Shown here in pieces: positions 1 through 10,133 of a DNA stretch of 44,685 bases. The notes below the pieces were generated by a model. The model was not told where the DNA came from. It searched no databases and saw only the letters and a program-made list of their open reading frames with translations. The DNA is taken from assembly GCA_016868105.1 (NCBI GenBank), contig VGIA01000007.1:1-44685 (forward strand). The letters are read 5' to 3'. The DNA comes from Betaproteobacteria bacterium. GTDB lineage: Bacteria > Pseudomonadota > Gammaproteobacteria > Burkholderiales > SG8-39. Position 1 is the first letter of the stretch. Each line of letters opens with the position of its first letter. The position numbers were made by a program, and so were the translations under genes.

Positions 1-104
1 CCGGCCAGCAGCTGCGACACGTAGGAAGCCTTCGGGTCGCCGCCCTTGCGGCTCTCGATGGTGGCGGCGATGCGCTGCAGCGTTTCGTAGATGCCCGGTT
101 TCAT
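1..104 (-). CDS. hisE: Phosphoribosyl-ATP pyrophosphatase, 5' part only
   Basis: The first 34 codons of HisE, which hydrolyses phosphoribosyl-ATP to phosphoribosyl-AMP and pyrophosphate in histidine synthesis. The visible N-terminus ([20 protein letters not shown], then [13 protein letters not shown]) matches the start of the all-alpha MazG-like HisE family, including the GGDPxxSY segment. The ATG overlaps the hisI stop in an ATGA, so it is translated as the next gene of the his operon. The rest lies beyond the left window edge, so completeness cannot be judged. The ORF track missed it because it is partial. Confidence 0.9.
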   Translation of the reverse strand, partial: MKPGIYETLQRIAATIESRKGGDPKASYVSQLLA

Positions 105-519
105 GCCTGCCCGCCTTTCTTGCCGCTCTGAGTCCCATAGATCGCCGCCGGATCCTTCAGCACCGGATCGGTCTCCATCCACTTGCCGTTCTCCAGCCTG
201 CGATAGAAGCAGCTCGCGCGCCCGGTGTGGCAGGCAATGCCGCCCACCTGCTCCACCTGCAGCAGCAGGGTATCGGCGTCGCAATCCAACCTGATCTCGC
301 GCACCTTCTGCGTGAAGCCCGATTCCTCGCCCTTGTGCCAGAGCTTCGAGCGCGAGCGCGACCAGTACACCGCCTCGCCGGTCGCGGCGGTCTTCGCCAG
401 CGCGTCGCGGTTCATCCAGGCGAGCGTCAGCACGCGGCCGCTGGCGGCATCCTGCGTCACCACCGGCACCAGGCCCTGGTCGTTCCAGGGCACTTCGTCC
501 AGCCAGTCCGCCGGCGCGG

Positions 520-523
<4 letters not shown>
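101..523 (-). CDS. hisI: Phosphoribosyl-AMP cyclohydrolase
   Basis: HisI opens the adenine ring of phosphoribosyl-AMP (third step of histidine synthesis), a zinc and magnesium enzyme of the cytoplasm. The 140-residue protein is the monofunctional form. Family motifs are present: [10 protein letters not shown] near residue 35, [17 protein letters not shown] near 55, [11 protein letters not shown] near 80 and [12 protein letters not shown] near 97, which supply the conserved Asp and Cys metal ligands. The start is GTG, overlapping the hisF stop as GTGA, and its own stop overlaps hisE as ATGA. The separate hisI and hisE genes contrast with the fused enterobacterial HisIE. Confidence 0.96.
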
Positions 524-1278
<755 letters not shown>

Positions 1279-1279
1279 G

Positions 1280-2029
1280 TCAGCCCCCCCCGAGCGCCTT
1301 GTCGGCGGCCGCCTGGGCCTTCTTGAAGTCGAGCGTGCCCTCGTAGAGCGCGCGCCCGGTGATGACGCCGATGACGCCCTCGGCGGACAGCTTCTGGCAG
1401 ATGGACTGCAGGTCCTTGATGTTGTTCAGGCCGCCGCTGGCGATGACCGGGATGCGGGTCTGCTGCGCCAGCTTGAGCGTGGCCTCGATGTTGACCCCGG
1501 TCATCGTGCCGTCACGGCCGATGTCGGTGTAGATCAGCGCCTCGGCGCCGTAGTCCTCGAATTTCTTCGCCAGGTCCGCCACTTCATGCCCGGTCATCTT
1601 CGACCAGCCCTCGACCGCCACCTTGCCGTCCCTGGCGTCCAGGCCGACGACGATGTGGCCTGGAAACGCGCTGCAGGCGTCCTGCAGGAAGCCGGGGTTC
1701 TTCACCGCGGCGGTGCCGATGATGACGTAGGCGACGCCGGCATCGATGTAACCCTCGACCGTGTCCAGGTCGCGGATGCCGCCGCCCAGCTGGATCGGCG
1801 TCTTGTCGCCCACCGCGGCGATCATCTCCCGGATCACCTTCTGGTTCTTCGGCTTGCCGGCCACCGCGCCGTCCAGGTCCACGATGTGCAGGCGACGCGC
1901 GCCCAGGCCGGACCAGTTGCGCGCCATGGCGACCGGATCCTCGGAGAACACGGTCGCGGAGTCCATGCGCCCCTGCACCAGGCGCACGCAGTGGCCGTTC
2001 TTCAGGTCGATGGCAGGGATGATGAGCAC
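1280..2029 (-). CDS. hisA: ProFAR isomerase (phosphoribosylformimino-AICAR-P isomerase)
   Basis: HisA performs the Amadori rearrangement of ProFAR to PRFAR and is a half-barrel-duplicated (beta-alpha)8 protein related to HisF. I place the start at a GTG giving [20 protein letters not shown], the canonical HisA N-terminus with catalytic Asp 8, rather than the track's ORF start 11 codons upstream. That gives 249 residues, the usual length. Phosphate loops GGGIRD and VIASGGLNN and the second catalytic Asp in [13 protein letters not shown] are visible. The gap to the hisH stop is 13 nt. Confidence 0.96.
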   Translation of the reverse strand: MLIIPAIDLKNGHCVRLVQGRMDSATVFSEDPVAMARNWSGLGARRLHIVDLDGAVAGKPKNQKVIREMIAAVGDKTPIQLGGGIRDLDTVEGYIDAGVAYVIIGTAAVKNPGFLQDACSAFPGHIVVGLDARDGKVAVEGWSKMTGHEVADLAKKFEDYGAEALIYTDIGRDGTMTGVNIEATLKLAQQTRIPVIASGGLNNIKDLQSICQKLSAEGVIGVITGRALYEGTLDFKKAQAAADKALGGG

Positions 2030-2042
2030 GTGAGGCGGAAAT

Positions 2043-2654
2043 TCAGGGACGCCACTGCACAAAATTCGACAGCAGCCGCAAGCCGGAGTTCTGGCTCTTC
2101 TCGGGGTGGAACTGCACGGCGAAGATGTTATCCCGCGCCACCGCGCAGGTAAAGCGCCCGCCGTAGTCGCAGGTCGCCGCGGTGAGCGCGCCCTGCGCGG
2201 GCTGCGGATAGTAGCTGTGCACGAAATAGAAGCGGCTGCGCTCCTCGATGCCCCGCCAGAGGAGGTGCGCTCGCTCCTGGAACACCTCGTTCCATCCCAT
2301 GTGCGGAATCTTCAATCCGCTGACCTGGAAGCGCGGCACGCCTCCGGGAAGCAGGGCGAGGCCCGCGGCGTCGCCCTCCTCGCCGCGCTCGAACAGCATC
2401 TGCAGGCCGATGCAGATGCCCAGGAACGGCTTGGCACGGGTGGCCTCGATCACCGCCTCGCGCGCGCCGCTGGCGGCCAGCTGGCGCATGCAGTCGGGCA
2501 TGGCGCCCTGTCCGGGAACCACGACGCGCTCGGCCGCGAGGATCGCCTCCGGGTCGGAAGTCACCAGCACCTGGTCGCGCGGCGCCACCCGCTCCAGCGC
2601 CTTGGAAACCGAGCGCAGGTTGCCCATGCCATAGTCCACCACCGCGATTCTCAC
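2043..2654 (-). CDS. hisH: Imidazole glycerol phosphate synthase, glutaminase subunit
   Basis: HisH is the class I glutamine amidotransferase that feeds ammonia to HisF. The triad is visible: Cys in [14 protein letters not shown], and His and Glu in [13 protein letters not shown] near the C-terminus; GQGA is the oxyanion-strand region. I chose the GTG giving [15 protein letters not shown] (203 residues), preceded by GGGAG at about 6 nt; the track ORF begins 20 codons earlier inside the hisB end. A tandem GTG one codon upstream is an alternative. It lies between hisB and hisA, matching the hisB-H-A-F order. Confidence 0.96.
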   Translation of the reverse strand: MRIAVVDYGMGNLRSVSKALERVAPRDQVLVTSDPEAILAAERVVVPGQGAMPDCMRQLAASGAREAVIEATRAKPFLGICIGLQMLFERGEEGDAAGLALLPGGVPRFQVSGLKIPHMGWNEVFQERAHLLWRGIEERSRFYFVHSYYPQPAQGALTAATCDYGGRFTCAVARDNIFAVQFHPEKSQNSGLRLLSNFVQWRP

Positions 2655-2667
2655 CACCAGCTCCCGG

Positions 2668-3255
2668 CTAGAGCACGCCTTTGGTGGAAGGGATCGCGCC
2701 CGCGGCGAGCGCATCGGGCTCCGCCGCCATGCGCAGCGCGCGCGCGAAGGCCTTGAACATGGTCTCGCACTGGTGGTGCGCGTTGTCGCCGCGCAGGTTG
2801 TCGATGTGCAGCGTCACCTGGGCGTGGTTGACGAAGCCCTGGAAGAACTCGCGCGCGAGGTCAGCGTCGAACTCGCCGATCAGCGCGCGTGTGAACTCGA
2901 CCTGGTAGATGAGGCCGGGACGGCCGGAGAAGTCGATCACCACCCGCGACAGCGCCTCGTCCAGCGGCACGTAGGCGTGGCCGTAGCGGCGCAGGCCCGC
3001 CTTGTCGCCGATCGCCTTCGCGAACGCCTGGCCCAGGGTGATGCCGATGTCCTCGACGGTGTGATGGGCGTCGACGTGCAGGTCGCCCCTGGCCTCGATC
3101 TCCAGGTCGAGCATGCCGTGGCGCGCCACCTGGTCGAGCATGTGCTCCAGGAACGGGATGCCGGTGGCGAGCTTCGCCACGCCCCTGCCGTCCAGGTTGA
3201 TCCGGACCCGGATCTGCGTTTCCTTGGTGTCGCGTTGGATCTCGGCGGTTCTCAT
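2668..3255 (-). CDS. hisB: Imidazoleglycerol-phosphate dehydratase
   Basis: Monofunctional HisB, which dehydrates imidazole glycerol phosphate to imidazole acetol phosphate and assembles as a 24-mer with paired manganese ions. The 195-residue protein starts [17 protein letters not shown]. The two metal-binding repeats are seen as [11 protein letters not shown] and [14 protein letters not shown], with [13 protein letters not shown] and [13 protein letters not shown]. There is no histidinol-phosphatase domain, unlike enterobacterial HisB, so that activity must be encoded elsewhere. The ATG at 3255 overlaps the hisC stop as ATGA; the longer track ORF is a shadow of hisC. Confidence 0.97.
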   Translation of the reverse strand: MRTAEIQRDTKETQIRVRINLDGRGVAKLATGIPFLEHMLDQVARHGMLDLEIEARGDLHVDAHHTVEDIGITLGQAFAKAIGDKAGLRRYGHAYVPLDEALSRVVIDFSGRPGLIYQVEFTRALIGEFDADLAREFFQGFVNHAQVTLHIDNLRGDNAHHQCETMFKAFARALRMAAEPDALAAGAIPSTKGVL

Positions 3256-4331
3256 TTCAGGGCCTCGCTCAGTACCGCCACAAGTATACGGTTCTCCTCC
3301 GGCGTGCCGATGCTCAGGCGCAGGCAATTCGCGAGCGCCGGCGGGCCGCCGTCGAAATTGCGCACCAGCACCCCTTGCGCGCGCAAGGCCTCGAACACGC
3401 GCGTGCCGGAGCCCGCCGGCCCGTGCACGCGGGCGAGGAAGAAATTCGCCACCGACGGATACAGCGTGATCCCGGGCAGGCGCTCGAGCAGCGGCCGCAG
3501 GCGCTCACGCTCGGCCAGCACCCGGGCGGATTGCTCGTCCAGCACCTTCTTGTTCTGGAGCAGCGTGAACGCCACCGCCTCGGTGAGGACATTGATGTTG
3601 AACGGCGAGCGGGTCTTGTTGAAGGCGTCGATCCATTCGGGGCGGCCGCAGGCGTACCCCAGGCGCAGGCCGGCCATGCCGATCTTGGACACCGTGCGCA
3701 TCACAACGAGGTTCTCGAACTCGGCCAGGCGGGGCATGAACGTGCCGCCGGCGAAGGGCTGGTAGGCCTCGTCGAGCACCACCAGTCCCGGCGCCGCGCG
3801 CAGGATGCGCTCGATGTCGGCGACCGGGAACGCGTTGCCGGTCGGGTTGTTCGGGTAGGCGATCCACACCAGCGCCGGTTGCTCCTTCGCCATCGCGGCG
3901 AGGAACGCGTCGGTGTCGAGCGAGAAGTCTTCCCGCAGCGGCACGCCGACGAAGCGCAAACGGTAGAACAGCGCGTGCATCGAGAACATGGCGAACGAAG
4001 GCGCCGGCGCCATCACCACGGCACCTTCCCGCGCGGCCGAGGCGGTGATGTACTGGATGCACTCGTCCGAGCCGTTGCCAAGGAGCACGTCGCAGCCCGC
4101 GGGAACCTGCATCACCTCCCGGATCAGGGCACGCAGCCGCAGCGCGGTCGGTACCGGGTAGCGGTTCAGCGACAGCTTCGAGACCACCTGGCCGACTTCC
4201 GCTGCGAGCTCCGGCGGCAGGCCATAGGGGCTTTCCATGAGGTCGAGCTTGACCAGGCCGGTGGCGTCCGCAACCGGGTAGGCGTGCATGGCCTGGATCT
4301 CCGGGCGGATGACCTTCGCGGCGGCGCTCAC
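3252..4331 (-). CDS. hisC: Histidinol-phosphate aminotransferase
   Basis: HisC is a PLP-dependent fold-type I aminotransferase that transfers the amino group from glutamate to imidazole acetol phosphate. At 359 residues it is normal. Visible sites are [10 protein letters not shown] (PLP phosphate contact), YPNNPTGN, the Asp in [11 protein letters not shown] and the Schiff-base lysine in [15 protein letters not shown]. The GTG start overlaps the hisD stop as GTGA, giving [20 protein letters not shown]. Alternative: a paralogous HisC2 with broader specificity, but its position between hisD and hisB supports histidine synthesis. Confidence 0.96.
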   Translation of the reverse strand: MSAAAKVIRPEIQAMHAYPVADATGLVKLDLMESPYGLPPELAAEVGQVVSKLSLNRYPVPTALRLRALIREVMQVPAGCDVLLGNGSDECIQYITASAAREGAVVMAPAPSFAMFSMHALFYRLRFVGVPLREDFSLDTDAFLAAMAKEQPALVWIAYPNNPTGNAFPVADIERILRAAPGLVVLDEAYQPFAGGTFMPRLAEFENLVVMRTVSKIGMAGLRLGYACGRPEWIDAFNKTRSPFNINVLTEAVAFTLLQNKKVLDEQSARVLAERERLRPLLERLPGITLYPSVANFFLARVHGPAGSGTRVFEALRAQGVLVRNFDGGPPALANCLRLSIGTPEENRILVAVLSEALK

Positions 4332-5608
4332 CTGCGGTACTCCGCCGAGCGGGCATGCGCCTCGAGGCCTTCGCCCCGCGCCAAGGTCGCCGCAAGGCGG
4401 CCAAGCGCGCGCGCGCCGGCGCGGGAAACCTCGATCAGGCTGCTGCGCTTCTCGAAGTCGTACACCCCGAGCGGGGACGAGAACCGTGTCGTGCCCGCGG
4501 TGGGCAGGACGTGGTTCGGCCCGGCGCAGTAGTCACCGACTGCCTCCGAACTCCAGCGCCCGAGGAAGATGGCCCCGGCATGGCGCAGCCGCGGCAGCAG
4601 CGCGCGGGGTTTGGCCACCGCCAGCTCCAGGTGCTCCGGCGCGATGCGGTTGGCGATCTCGCAGGCCTCGGCCAGGCTGCGCGTCTGGATGAGCGCGCCG
4701 CGGCCCTGCAGCGAGGCGGTGATGATGGCGCGGCGCGGCATCCCGACGGCCAGGCGGCGCATCGACGCCTCCACCGCGTCGAGGTAGGCCGCGCCGGGAC
4801 ACAGCAGGATGGATTGCGCCAGCCGGTCGTGCTCGGCCTGGGAGAACAGGTCCATCGCCACCCAGTCCGCGGGCGCGCTGCCGTCGGCGATGACCAGGAT
4901 CTCGGAGGGCCCGGCGATCATGTCGATGCCGACCTCGCCGAAGACCTGGCGCTTGGCCGCGGCGACATAGGCGTTGCCGGGTCCCACGATCTTGTCCACG
5001 CGGGGGATGCTCCGCGTGCCGTAGGCAAGCGCGGCCACTGCCTGCGCGCCGCCGAGGGCGATGACGCGGTCCACGCCCGCGACCGCGGCGGCCGCCAGCA
5101 CCATCGGCTTCGGGTTCGGGCTCACCATCACCAGCTCGGGGACCCCGGCGACCCTGGCCGGGATCGCGTTCATCAGCACCGAGGACGGATAGGCCGCCTT
5201 GCCCCCCGGCACGTACAGGCCGACCCGCGCCATCGGGCTCACGATCTGCCCCAGCCGCGTGCCGTCGCGCTCGGAAAAGGTCCAGGACCCGGACCGCTGG
5301 CGCTCGTGGAAGCGCCGGATGCGCGCCGCCGCCGCGCGCAACGCCGCCGCCTGCGCCTTGGGCAATCCGGCCAGGGCCTCGCGCAGGCGCGCGCGCGGCA
5401 CTTCCAGTTGCGCCACCGAACGCGCCCTGACGCGGTCGAAGCGGCGCGCGTACGCGAGCACCGCCACGTCGCCGTTGCGGCGCACACCGGCGATGATGCC
5501 GCGCACCACGCGCTCGACCCCGGTATCCTGCGCCGCCCCGTAGCGCGTGAGCGCGGCCAGCTTCGCCTCGAAACCGGGCTCGCTTGTGGACAGCCGGCGG
5601 ATCCTCAC
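4328..5608 (-). CDS. hisD: Histidinol dehydrogenase
   Basis: HisD carries out the last two steps, oxidising L-histidinol via the aldehyde to L-histidine with two NAD+ and one zinc. It is 426 residues, as usual. Visible signatures are [18 protein letters not shown], the NAD-binding [19 protein letters not shown], the block [14 protein letters not shown], and zinc or catalytic residues in [18 protein letters not shown] and [10 protein letters not shown]. The GTG start overlaps the hisG stop (GTGA) and its stop overlaps hisC (GTGA), so translation is coupled on both sides. Confidence 0.97.
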   Translation of the reverse strand: MRIRRLSTSEPGFEAKLAALTRYGAAQDTGVERVVRGIIAGVRRNGDVAVLAYARRFDRVRARSVAQLEVPRARLREALAGLPKAQAAALRAAAARIRRFHERQRSGSWTFSERDGTRLGQIVSPMARVGLYVPGGKAAYPSSVLMNAIPARVAGVPELVMVSPNPKPMVLAAAAVAGVDRVIALGGAQAVAALAYGTRSIPRVDKIVGPGNAYVAAAKRQVFGEVGIDMIAGPSEILVIADGSAPADWVAMDLFSQAEHDRLAQSILLCPGAAYLDAVEASMRRLAVGMPRRAIITASLQGRGALIQTRSLAEACEIANRIAPEHLELAVAKPRALLPRLRHAGAIFLGRWSSEAVGDYCAGPNHVLPTAGTTRFSSPLGVYDFEKRSSLIEVSRAGARALGRLAATLARGEGLEAHARSAEYRR

Positions 5609-6246
5609 CTCACCGCCTTCGTCAACGCCTCGATCAGCGGCTGCAACTCGCCGCGCCGCGTCTTCAGCGCCGCCTGGTTGACGATCAGCCTCGCCGAGAC
5701 CGGCATGATCTCCTCCACCGCATGCAGCTTGTTCGCCCTCAGCGTCTTGCCGGTGGACACCAGGTCCACGATGGCGTCGGCAAGATTGAGCAGCGGCGCC
5801 AGCTCCATCGAGCCGTAGAGCCGGATCAGGTCCACGTGCACCCCCTTGGCGGCGAAATGCTCGCGCGTGGTCTGGATGTACTTGGTAGCCACGCGCAGCC
5901 GCGCGCCCTGGCGCACCGCCGCGGCGTAGTCGAAGCCGCGGCGCACCGCCACCATCATGCGGCAGCGCGCGATACCGAGGTCCAGGGGCTGATAAAGCCC
6001 GGCGCCGCCGTGTTCATGCAGCACGTCCTTGCCTGCGATACCGATCTCGGCAGCGCCGTGCTGCACGTAGGTGGGCACGTCCGAGGCGCGCACCACGATC
6101 AGCCGCACGTCGCGGCGCGCCGTGGGCAGGATGAGCTTGCGTGAGGCCTCCGGATCCTCCTGCGGGGCGGCGCCGAGGCGCGCCAGCAGCGGTCCGGTTT
6201 CCTCGAGGATGCGGCCTTTCGACAACGCGATGCTGATGAGGGCCAT
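5605..6246 (-). CDS. hisG: ATP phosphoribosyltransferase, short catalytic form
   Basis: HisG condenses ATP with PRPP, the committed and feedback-regulated step of histidine synthesis. The 213-residue protein is the short form HisG(S), without the C-terminal regulatory ACT-like domain. Established knowledge says such enzymes need the HisRS-like subunit HisZ, which is not in this window. [21 protein letters not shown] is a typical N-terminus, and the PRPP-binding loop is seen as [18 protein letters not shown]. It lies 5 nt after the murA stop, so no separate his promoter is apparent; transcription probably comes from upstream. Confidence 0.96.
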   Translation of the reverse strand: MALISIALSKGRILEETGPLLARLGAAPQEDPEASRKLILPTARRDVRLIVVRASDVPTYVQHGAAEIGIAGKDVLHEHGGAGLYQPLDLGIARCRMMVAVRRGFDYAAAVRQGARLRVATKYIQTTREHFAAKGVHVDLIRLYGSMELAPLLNLADAIVDLVSTGKTLRANKLHAVEEIMPVSARLIVNQAALKTRRGELQPLIEALTKAVR

Positions 6247-6251
6247 GGCGT

Positions 6252-7502
6252 TCAGTTTACCCGCTCCACCCGGGCGCCCAGCGCGGCCAGCTTGTTCTCC
6301 AGCGCCTCGTAGCCGCGGTCCAGATGGTAGATGCGGTCGATGACGGATTGGCCCTCGGCGGCGAGCGCGGCGATCACCAGGCTCGCCGAGGCGCGCAGGT
6401 CGGTCGCCATGACCTGGGCGCCGGAGAGGCGCTCGACGCCCTTCACCACCGCGACGTTGCCCTGCAGCTCGATGCTGGCGCCTAGGCGCGCCAGCTCCGG
6501 CACGTGCGTGAAGCGGTCGAGGTAGATCGTATCCTCGATCAGGCTGGAGCCCGAAGCCACCGCGCAGACCGCGATCATCTGCGCCTGCATATCGGTGGGG
6601 AAGCCGGGAAACGGCTGCGTCACCACCTCCACCGCCTTCGGGCGCCGCGGGCCGGAAACCTCGGCCGCGTCCGCCGCGCGCCGGATGCGGCAGCCGGCTT
6701 CCTCCAGCTTGCGCAGGGACGCCTCGAAATGATCCGGGATCACGCCCTCCAGCCGGACCGTGCCGCCGGTCATCGCCGCCGCCGCCGCGAAGGTCGCCGC
6801 CTCGATGCGGTCCGGGATGATGGTGGCGTCGACCGGTCGCAGGCTGCCCACGCCGCGGATCGTCAGGCGAGGCGAACCCAACCCCTCGATGCGCGCGCCG
6901 CAGGCGACCAGCACTTCGCCCAGCGCGGTCACATCCGGCTCCAGGGCGACGTTCTCCAGCACCGTGGTGCCCTCGGCCAGAACGGCGGCCATCAGCAGCT
7001 GCACCGTGGCGCCAACCGAAACCACGTCGAAGCCGAACCTGACGCCCTTCAGCTTGACGCCGCGGCCGACGATGTAGCCGTGCTCGATCTCGAGCTTCGC
7101 GCCCATCGCCTGCAGGCCGGCAAGGTGCAGGTTCACCGGCCGCGGTCCCCAGGCGCAGCCGCCGGGCAGCGACACCCGCGACTGGCCGAAGCGCGCCAGC
7201 AGCGGCCCCAGCACGTAGATGCTCGCGCGCATGGTCTTCACCAGCTCGTAGGGCGCCTCGACCGCGTTGACGCCATGCGTGTCGATCGTCATGCGATCGC
7301 CTTCAAAGGCGATTCTCGCCCCCAGGGTCTCCAGCACCCTGGCAAAGGTCCGGGTGTCGCGCAGCCTGGGCACGTTGCGCAGGGTGTGCAAGCCGGGGGT
7401 GAGCAGCGTCGCCGCCATCACCGGCAGCGCGGCGTTCTTGGCGCCGGAGATGCGCACCGTCCCCTCGAGCGGGCGCCCGCCCGTGATCCGCAGCTTATCC
7501 AC
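6252..7502 (-). CDS. murA: UDP-N-acetylglucosamine 1-carboxyvinyltransferase
   Basis: MurA transfers enolpyruvate from PEP to UDP-GlcNAc, the first committed step of peptidoglycan synthesis and the fosfomycin target. The 416-residue EPT-fold protein starts at a GTG ([27 protein letters not shown]). The N-terminal Lys-Asn pair is in SGAKNAALP, and the catalytic loop [15 protein letters not shown] retains the cysteine, so fosfomycin sensitivity is expected. [12 protein letters not shown] and the C-terminal YHLDRGYE are also conserved. The start overlaps the ibaG stop by 8 nt, placing murA between a BolA protein and hisG, a common betaproteobacterial order. Confidence 0.97.
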   Translation of the reverse strand: MDKLRITGGRPLEGTVRISGAKNAALPVMAATLLTPGLHTLRNVPRLRDTRTFARVLETLGARIAFEGDRMTIDTHGVNAVEAPYELVKTMRASIYVLGPLLARFGQSRVSLPGGCAWGPRPVNLHLAGLQAMGAKLEIEHGYIVGRGVKLKGVRFGFDVVSVGATVQLLMAAVLAEGTTVLENVALEPDVTALGEVLVACGARIEGLGSPRLTIRGVGSLRPVDATIIPDRIEAATFAAAAAMTGGTVRLEGVIPDHFEASLRKLEEAGCRIRRAADAAEVSGPRRPKAVEVVTQPFPGFPTDMQAQMIAVCAVASGSSLIEDTIYLDRFTHVPELARLGASIELQGNVAVVKGVERLSGAQVMATDLRASASLVIAALAAEGQSVIDRIYHLDRGYEALENKLAALGARVERVN

Positions 7503-7734
7503 CGGGCTTCCACTCCGCGGGCGTGAGGGTCTGCATGGACAGTGCGTGGATCTCCTCGCGCATGCGCTCGCCCAGCGCGCGGTACACCAGCTGGTGGCGC
7601 TGGACGCGGCTCTTGCCCTCGAACGCGCGCGACACGATCAGGGCCTGGAAATGCTGGCCGTCGCCGATCACCTCCAGGTGCTCGCAGGCGAGTCCCGCCG
7701 CGATGCCCTGCCTGACGCTGTCGTTCGTAACCAT
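7495..7734 (-). CDS. ibaG: BolA/IbaG family iron-sulfur metabolism protein
   Basis: A 79-residue BolA-family protein of the IbaG (YrbA) branch. Such proteins pair with monothiol glutaredoxins to bind [2Fe-2S] clusters and are linked to acid stress and iron-sulfur trafficking. The sequence shows the class II KH-like fold pattern: an N-terminal helix, CEHLEVIGDGQHFQALIVS, and the segment RVQRHQLVYRALGERMREEIHALSMQTLTP containing the invariant RHQLVY and the H-A-L-S motif. The context next to murA and mla genes is the same as for E. coli ibaG. The start is an ATG 11 nt after the stop of the permease remnant. Confidence 0.92.
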   Translation of the reverse strand: MVTNDSVRQGIAAGLACEHLEVIGDGQHFQALIVSRAFEGKSRVQRHQLVYRALGERMREEIHALSMQTLTPAEWKPGG

Positions 7735-7745
7735 GGTTGTCTGCC

Positions 7746-7853
7746 TCAGCCGCGGAGTTTGTAGCCTGATCTGAGAAGCGCGAGCGCGATCGCCGACAGG
7801 ATCGCGAAGCTTAACCCGCCCACCGCCAGGCTCGCGAGCGGCGCGAAATCGAC
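7746..7853 (-). pseudogene. C-terminal remnant of an ABC-2 type permease
   Basis: Between mlaB and ibaG an open frame of 36 codons, without a start codon of its own, ends 11 nt before ibaG. It reads VDFAPLASLAVGG, then a hydrophobic helix, then LLRSGYKLRG and a TGA. Established knowledge: many betaproteobacteria carry an ABC ATPase gene and an ABC-2 permease gene exactly here, and those permeases end in a last membrane helix followed by a basic xLLRxGYKLR tail. I infer that the ATPase and nearly all of the permease were deleted, leaving the 3' end that adjoins ibaG. The frame runs open upstream into mlaB but has no plausible start there. Confidence 0.65.
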
Positions 7854-7857
7854 CGGC

Positions 7858-8163
7858 TCAGTGGTGCCTGGCGGGCTCGGCCTGCGCGACGGTAAGTAGC
7901 TCGGCCACACCGTAGAGCCGCGCGATCGCCGTCAACCCGTCGGGAAGGCCGGAGAAGGCGAGCTCCCGGTTGCGCGAGCGCGCGTCGCGCAGCCAGGCGA
8001 GCAGCATGGCAAGGGCGGAGGAATCGAGCTCGGTCACGCCGCGCAGGTCCACGGTGCGCACGCCGTCGTAGATCTGCCCGCGGCCCTGCTCCAGCAGCGC
8101 TGCGACGCCGGCCAGCGTGACCGCGCCTGAGACGACCATGCGGTCGCCGTCGCGTACGATCAC
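7858..8163 (-). CDS. mlaB: STAS-domain protein of the Mla transporter
   Basis: MlaB is the small cytoplasmic STAS protein that binds MlaF and is needed for assembly and activity of the MlaFEDB phospholipid ABC transporter at the inner membrane. The 101-residue sequence shows the STAS pattern: VVSGAVTLAGVAALLEQG, TVDLRGVTELDSSALAMLLAWLRDA with the conserved D-S-S-A loop, and LAFSGLPDGLTAIARLYGV. The GTG start overlaps the mlaC stop as GTGA. Its 3' end abuts the permease remnant, so one breakpoint of the presumed deletion lies at or just after its stop. Confidence 0.9.
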   Translation of the reverse strand: MIVRDGDRMVVSGAVTLAGVAALLEQGRGQIYDGVRTVDLRGVTELDSSALAMLLAWLRDARSRNRELAFSGLPDGLTAIARLYGVAELLTVAQAEPARHH

Positions 8164-8807
8164 TTGCGCTCCGCGCCGGCCACCGTCGCCCGCTCGAGCG
8201 ACTGGTTCTTGGTGCGCAGGGTCTTGATCAGGCCCTCGATGCCGGCTTCGCGCACCTGGTTGTCGAACTCGGTGCGGTAGTTGGCCACCAGGCTGATGCC
8301 GGCGACGCGCACGTCCCAGACCTTCCAGCCGCCCGGACGCTTCTCCATGTCGTATTCCAGCTGCACCGGCTGCGCCCCGGACTGCATCACCCGCACGGTC
8401 ACGGTGAGGTCGGTGTCGGTGGGCTTGGCGCGCAGCGGCCGGAAATCGAACTTCTGGTCCTTGTAGGCCGCGATCGAACTGGCGTAGGTCCGAACCAGCA
8501 GCGTGCGGAACTCCTCGATCAGGCGCGCGCGCTGCTCCGGGGTCGCCTTTTCCCAGTGGCGGGCAACCGCGCCCGCGGTCATGGCGTTGAAGTTGAAGTG
8601 CGGCAGGACCTTGGCCTCGATCAGGGAGATGACCTTCTTGCGTTCGCCGGCCTGGATGTCCTTGTCGCTGCGGATGATGTCCATCACTTCGAGGGTGACG
8701 TTCTTCACCAGCAGGTCGGGGGCCATGTCATTCGCCAGCGCGGGCGCGGCAAGGCAGCAAGCGGCGAGCGCGGCCACCGCCGCGACCCGGGCAATCAGCG
8801 GCAGCAT
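8160..8807 (-). CDS. mlaC: Periplasmic phospholipid-binding protein MlaC
   Basis: MlaC shuttles phospholipid across the periplasm between the outer-membrane MlaA complex and the inner-membrane MlaFEDB transporter. The 215-residue product has a Sec signal peptide (hydrophobic stretch to about residue 25, with APALA as a likely cleavage site) and the MlaC/Ttg2D fold: VTLEVMDIIRSDKDIQAG, LPHFNFNAMTAGAVARHWEKATPEQ, EFRTLLVRTYASSIAAYKDQK and WDVRVAGISLVANYRTEF. It ends with a polar tail. It follows mlaA by 1 nt and overlaps mlaB, so the mla genes form one translational run. Confidence 0.95.
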   Translation of the reverse strand: MLPLIARVAAVAALAACCLAAPALANDMAPDLLVKNVTLEVMDIIRSDKDIQAGERKKVISLIEAKVLPHFNFNAMTAGAVARHWEKATPEQRARLIEEFRTLLVRTYASSIAAYKDQKFDFRPLRAKPTDTDLTVTVRVMQSGAQPVQLEYDMEKRPGGWKVWDVRVAGISLVANYRTEFDNQVREAGIEGLIKTLRTKNQSLERATVAGAERK

Positions 8808-8808
8808 C

Positions 8809-9654
8809 CTAGCCTCCGTGGGGCGAGGCGGTGGCGGCGTCGTGGAATGCCGGCTCCTCGATCAGCCGCAGCGCAGAGTGCGGTACGCCCCGCTGCGCGC
8901 TGACCTCGCGCGGCGCTTCGCTCTCGGCGCGCGGCGGCGCGCCGTCGTACACCTGGTTGCGGCGGCGCTGCAGGTAGGCATCGCGCTGGAACACGTACTT
9001 ATCCAGCGCCGCCTCCTCCAGGATGCGGCCGGCGTCCAGCAGGTCGGCGCGCTTGCCCAGGGCGCGGGTCACCACCATGAAGCTGCGCACGCCCTTCGGC
9101 CGGTGGGCCACCACCGGGTCGAGGTTGAAGTCGAGAATCAGGCCCGCGGTATCGCGCACCGAACTGGAGCCGACGAACGGCCACACCAGGTAGGCGCCGT
9201 CGGGCAGGCCCCAGCGGCCGAAGGTCTGGCCGAAGTCCTCGTCGTGCTTCTCCAGGCCCATCTCGCTGGCGAAGTCGAAGATGCCGAACACGCCCAACAG
9301 CGTGTTGATGGCGAAGCGGGTCCAGTCGGTGGCGGCATCGAGTGGCTTGCCTTGCAAAAGATTGTTAACGCCGATGAACAGGTCGGCGATGTTGGCGAAG
9401 AAATTGCGCACCACGTCGCGCACCGGGTCGGGCAGCACGTCGCGGTAGGCCGTCGCCACCGGCTTGCCGATGGCGCGGTCGAAGCCTTCGTTGAAGGCGT
9501 ACATGGCGCGGTTGAAGCCCTCGGCCGGGTCGCGCGGGTCGCCGCCGCCGTTGGTGGCGCAGCCGGCGCAAAGCGCGATCAGGGCCGCCAGCACCAGGGG
9601 CCGCAGCCCTGCCCTCCAGCCTGTTCCCGCCGTTCGATCGTTTGCCGAGGTCAC
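8809..9654 (-). CDS. mlaA: Outer-membrane lipoprotein MlaA (VacJ)
   Basis: MlaA sits in the outer membrane and removes mislocalised phospholipids from the outer leaflet, handing them to MlaC. The 281-residue precursor has a lipoprotein signal with lipobox LCAG before Cys at about residue 32. Typical family blocks follow: DPAEGFNRAMYAFNEGFDRA, NFFANIADLFIGVNNLLQGK, FAINTLLGVFGIFDFASEMGL, and DFGQTFGRWGLPDGAYLVWPFVGSSSVRDT. The GTG start overlaps the mlaD stop as GTGA. MlaA within the mla operon, rather than unlinked as in E. coli, is usual in betaproteobacteria. A C-terminal tail of about 50 charged residues is variable. Confidence 0.95.
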   Translation of the reverse strand: MTSANDRTAGTGWRAGLRPLVLAALIALCAGCATNGGGDPRDPAEGFNRAMYAFNEGFDRAIGKPVATAYRDVLPDPVRDVVRNFFANIADLFIGVNNLLQGKPLDAATDWTRFAINTLLGVFGIFDFASEMGLEKHDEDFGQTFGRWGLPDGAYLVWPFVGSSSVRDTAGLILDFNLDPVVAHRPKGVRSFMVVTRALGKRADLLDAGRILEEAALDKYVFQRDAYLQRRRNQVYDGAPPRAESEAPREVSAQRGVPHSALRLIEEPAFHDAATASPHGG

Positions 9655-10133
9655 TTCTTCGCGCCCTTTTCGTCCTTGCCCTCTGCCGCCTTGCTGAACA
9701 GGAACTGGCTGATCAGGTTCTCCAGCACCACCGCCGACTGCGTCAGCCGCAGGCGGTCGCCGTTCTTCAGCATCACGCCGTCGCCGCCGGCCTCCAGGCC
9801 GACGTACTGCTCCCCGAGCAAGCCCGAGGTCAGGATCTTGGCCGCCGTGTCCTTGGGAAACTGGAACCGGGCGCTGAGGTTTAGCGTGACGATGGCCTCG
9901 TAAGTCTCGTTGTCGAAGCGGACTTCCGCCACCCGCCCGACCACCACCCCGGCGCTTTTCACCGGCGCCCGCACTTTCAGGCCGCCGATGTTAGCAAACT
10001 TGGCAAGTACCTGATATGTCTGGTCAGTGGAAAAAGACGCCAGATTGCCGACCTTCAAGGCCAGAAACAACAGCCCGGCCAGGCCCAGGGCGACAAAGGC
10101 GCCGACCCAGGCGTCGATGGTGGAGCGTTTCAT
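9651..10133 (-). CDS. mlaD: MCE-domain lipid transport protein MlaD
   Basis: MlaD is anchored in the inner membrane by one N-terminal helix (about residues 9-27, [18 protein letters not shown]) and forms a periplasmic hexameric MCE ring through which phospholipid passes. The MCE domain spans about residues 38-117, with [22 protein letters not shown] and [19 protein letters not shown], followed by helix [15 protein letters not shown] and a lysine-rich tail. At 160 residues it is normal. The ATG overlaps the mlaE stop as ATGA. Confidence 0.96.
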   Translation of the reverse strand: MKRSTIDAWVGAFVALGLAGLLFLALKVGNLASFSTDQTYQVLAKFANIGGLKVRAPVKSAGVVVGRVAEVRFDNETYEAIVTLNLSARFQFPKDTAAKILTSGLLGEQYVGLEAGGDGVMLKNGDRLRLTQSAVVLENLISQFLFSKAAEGKDEKGAKK

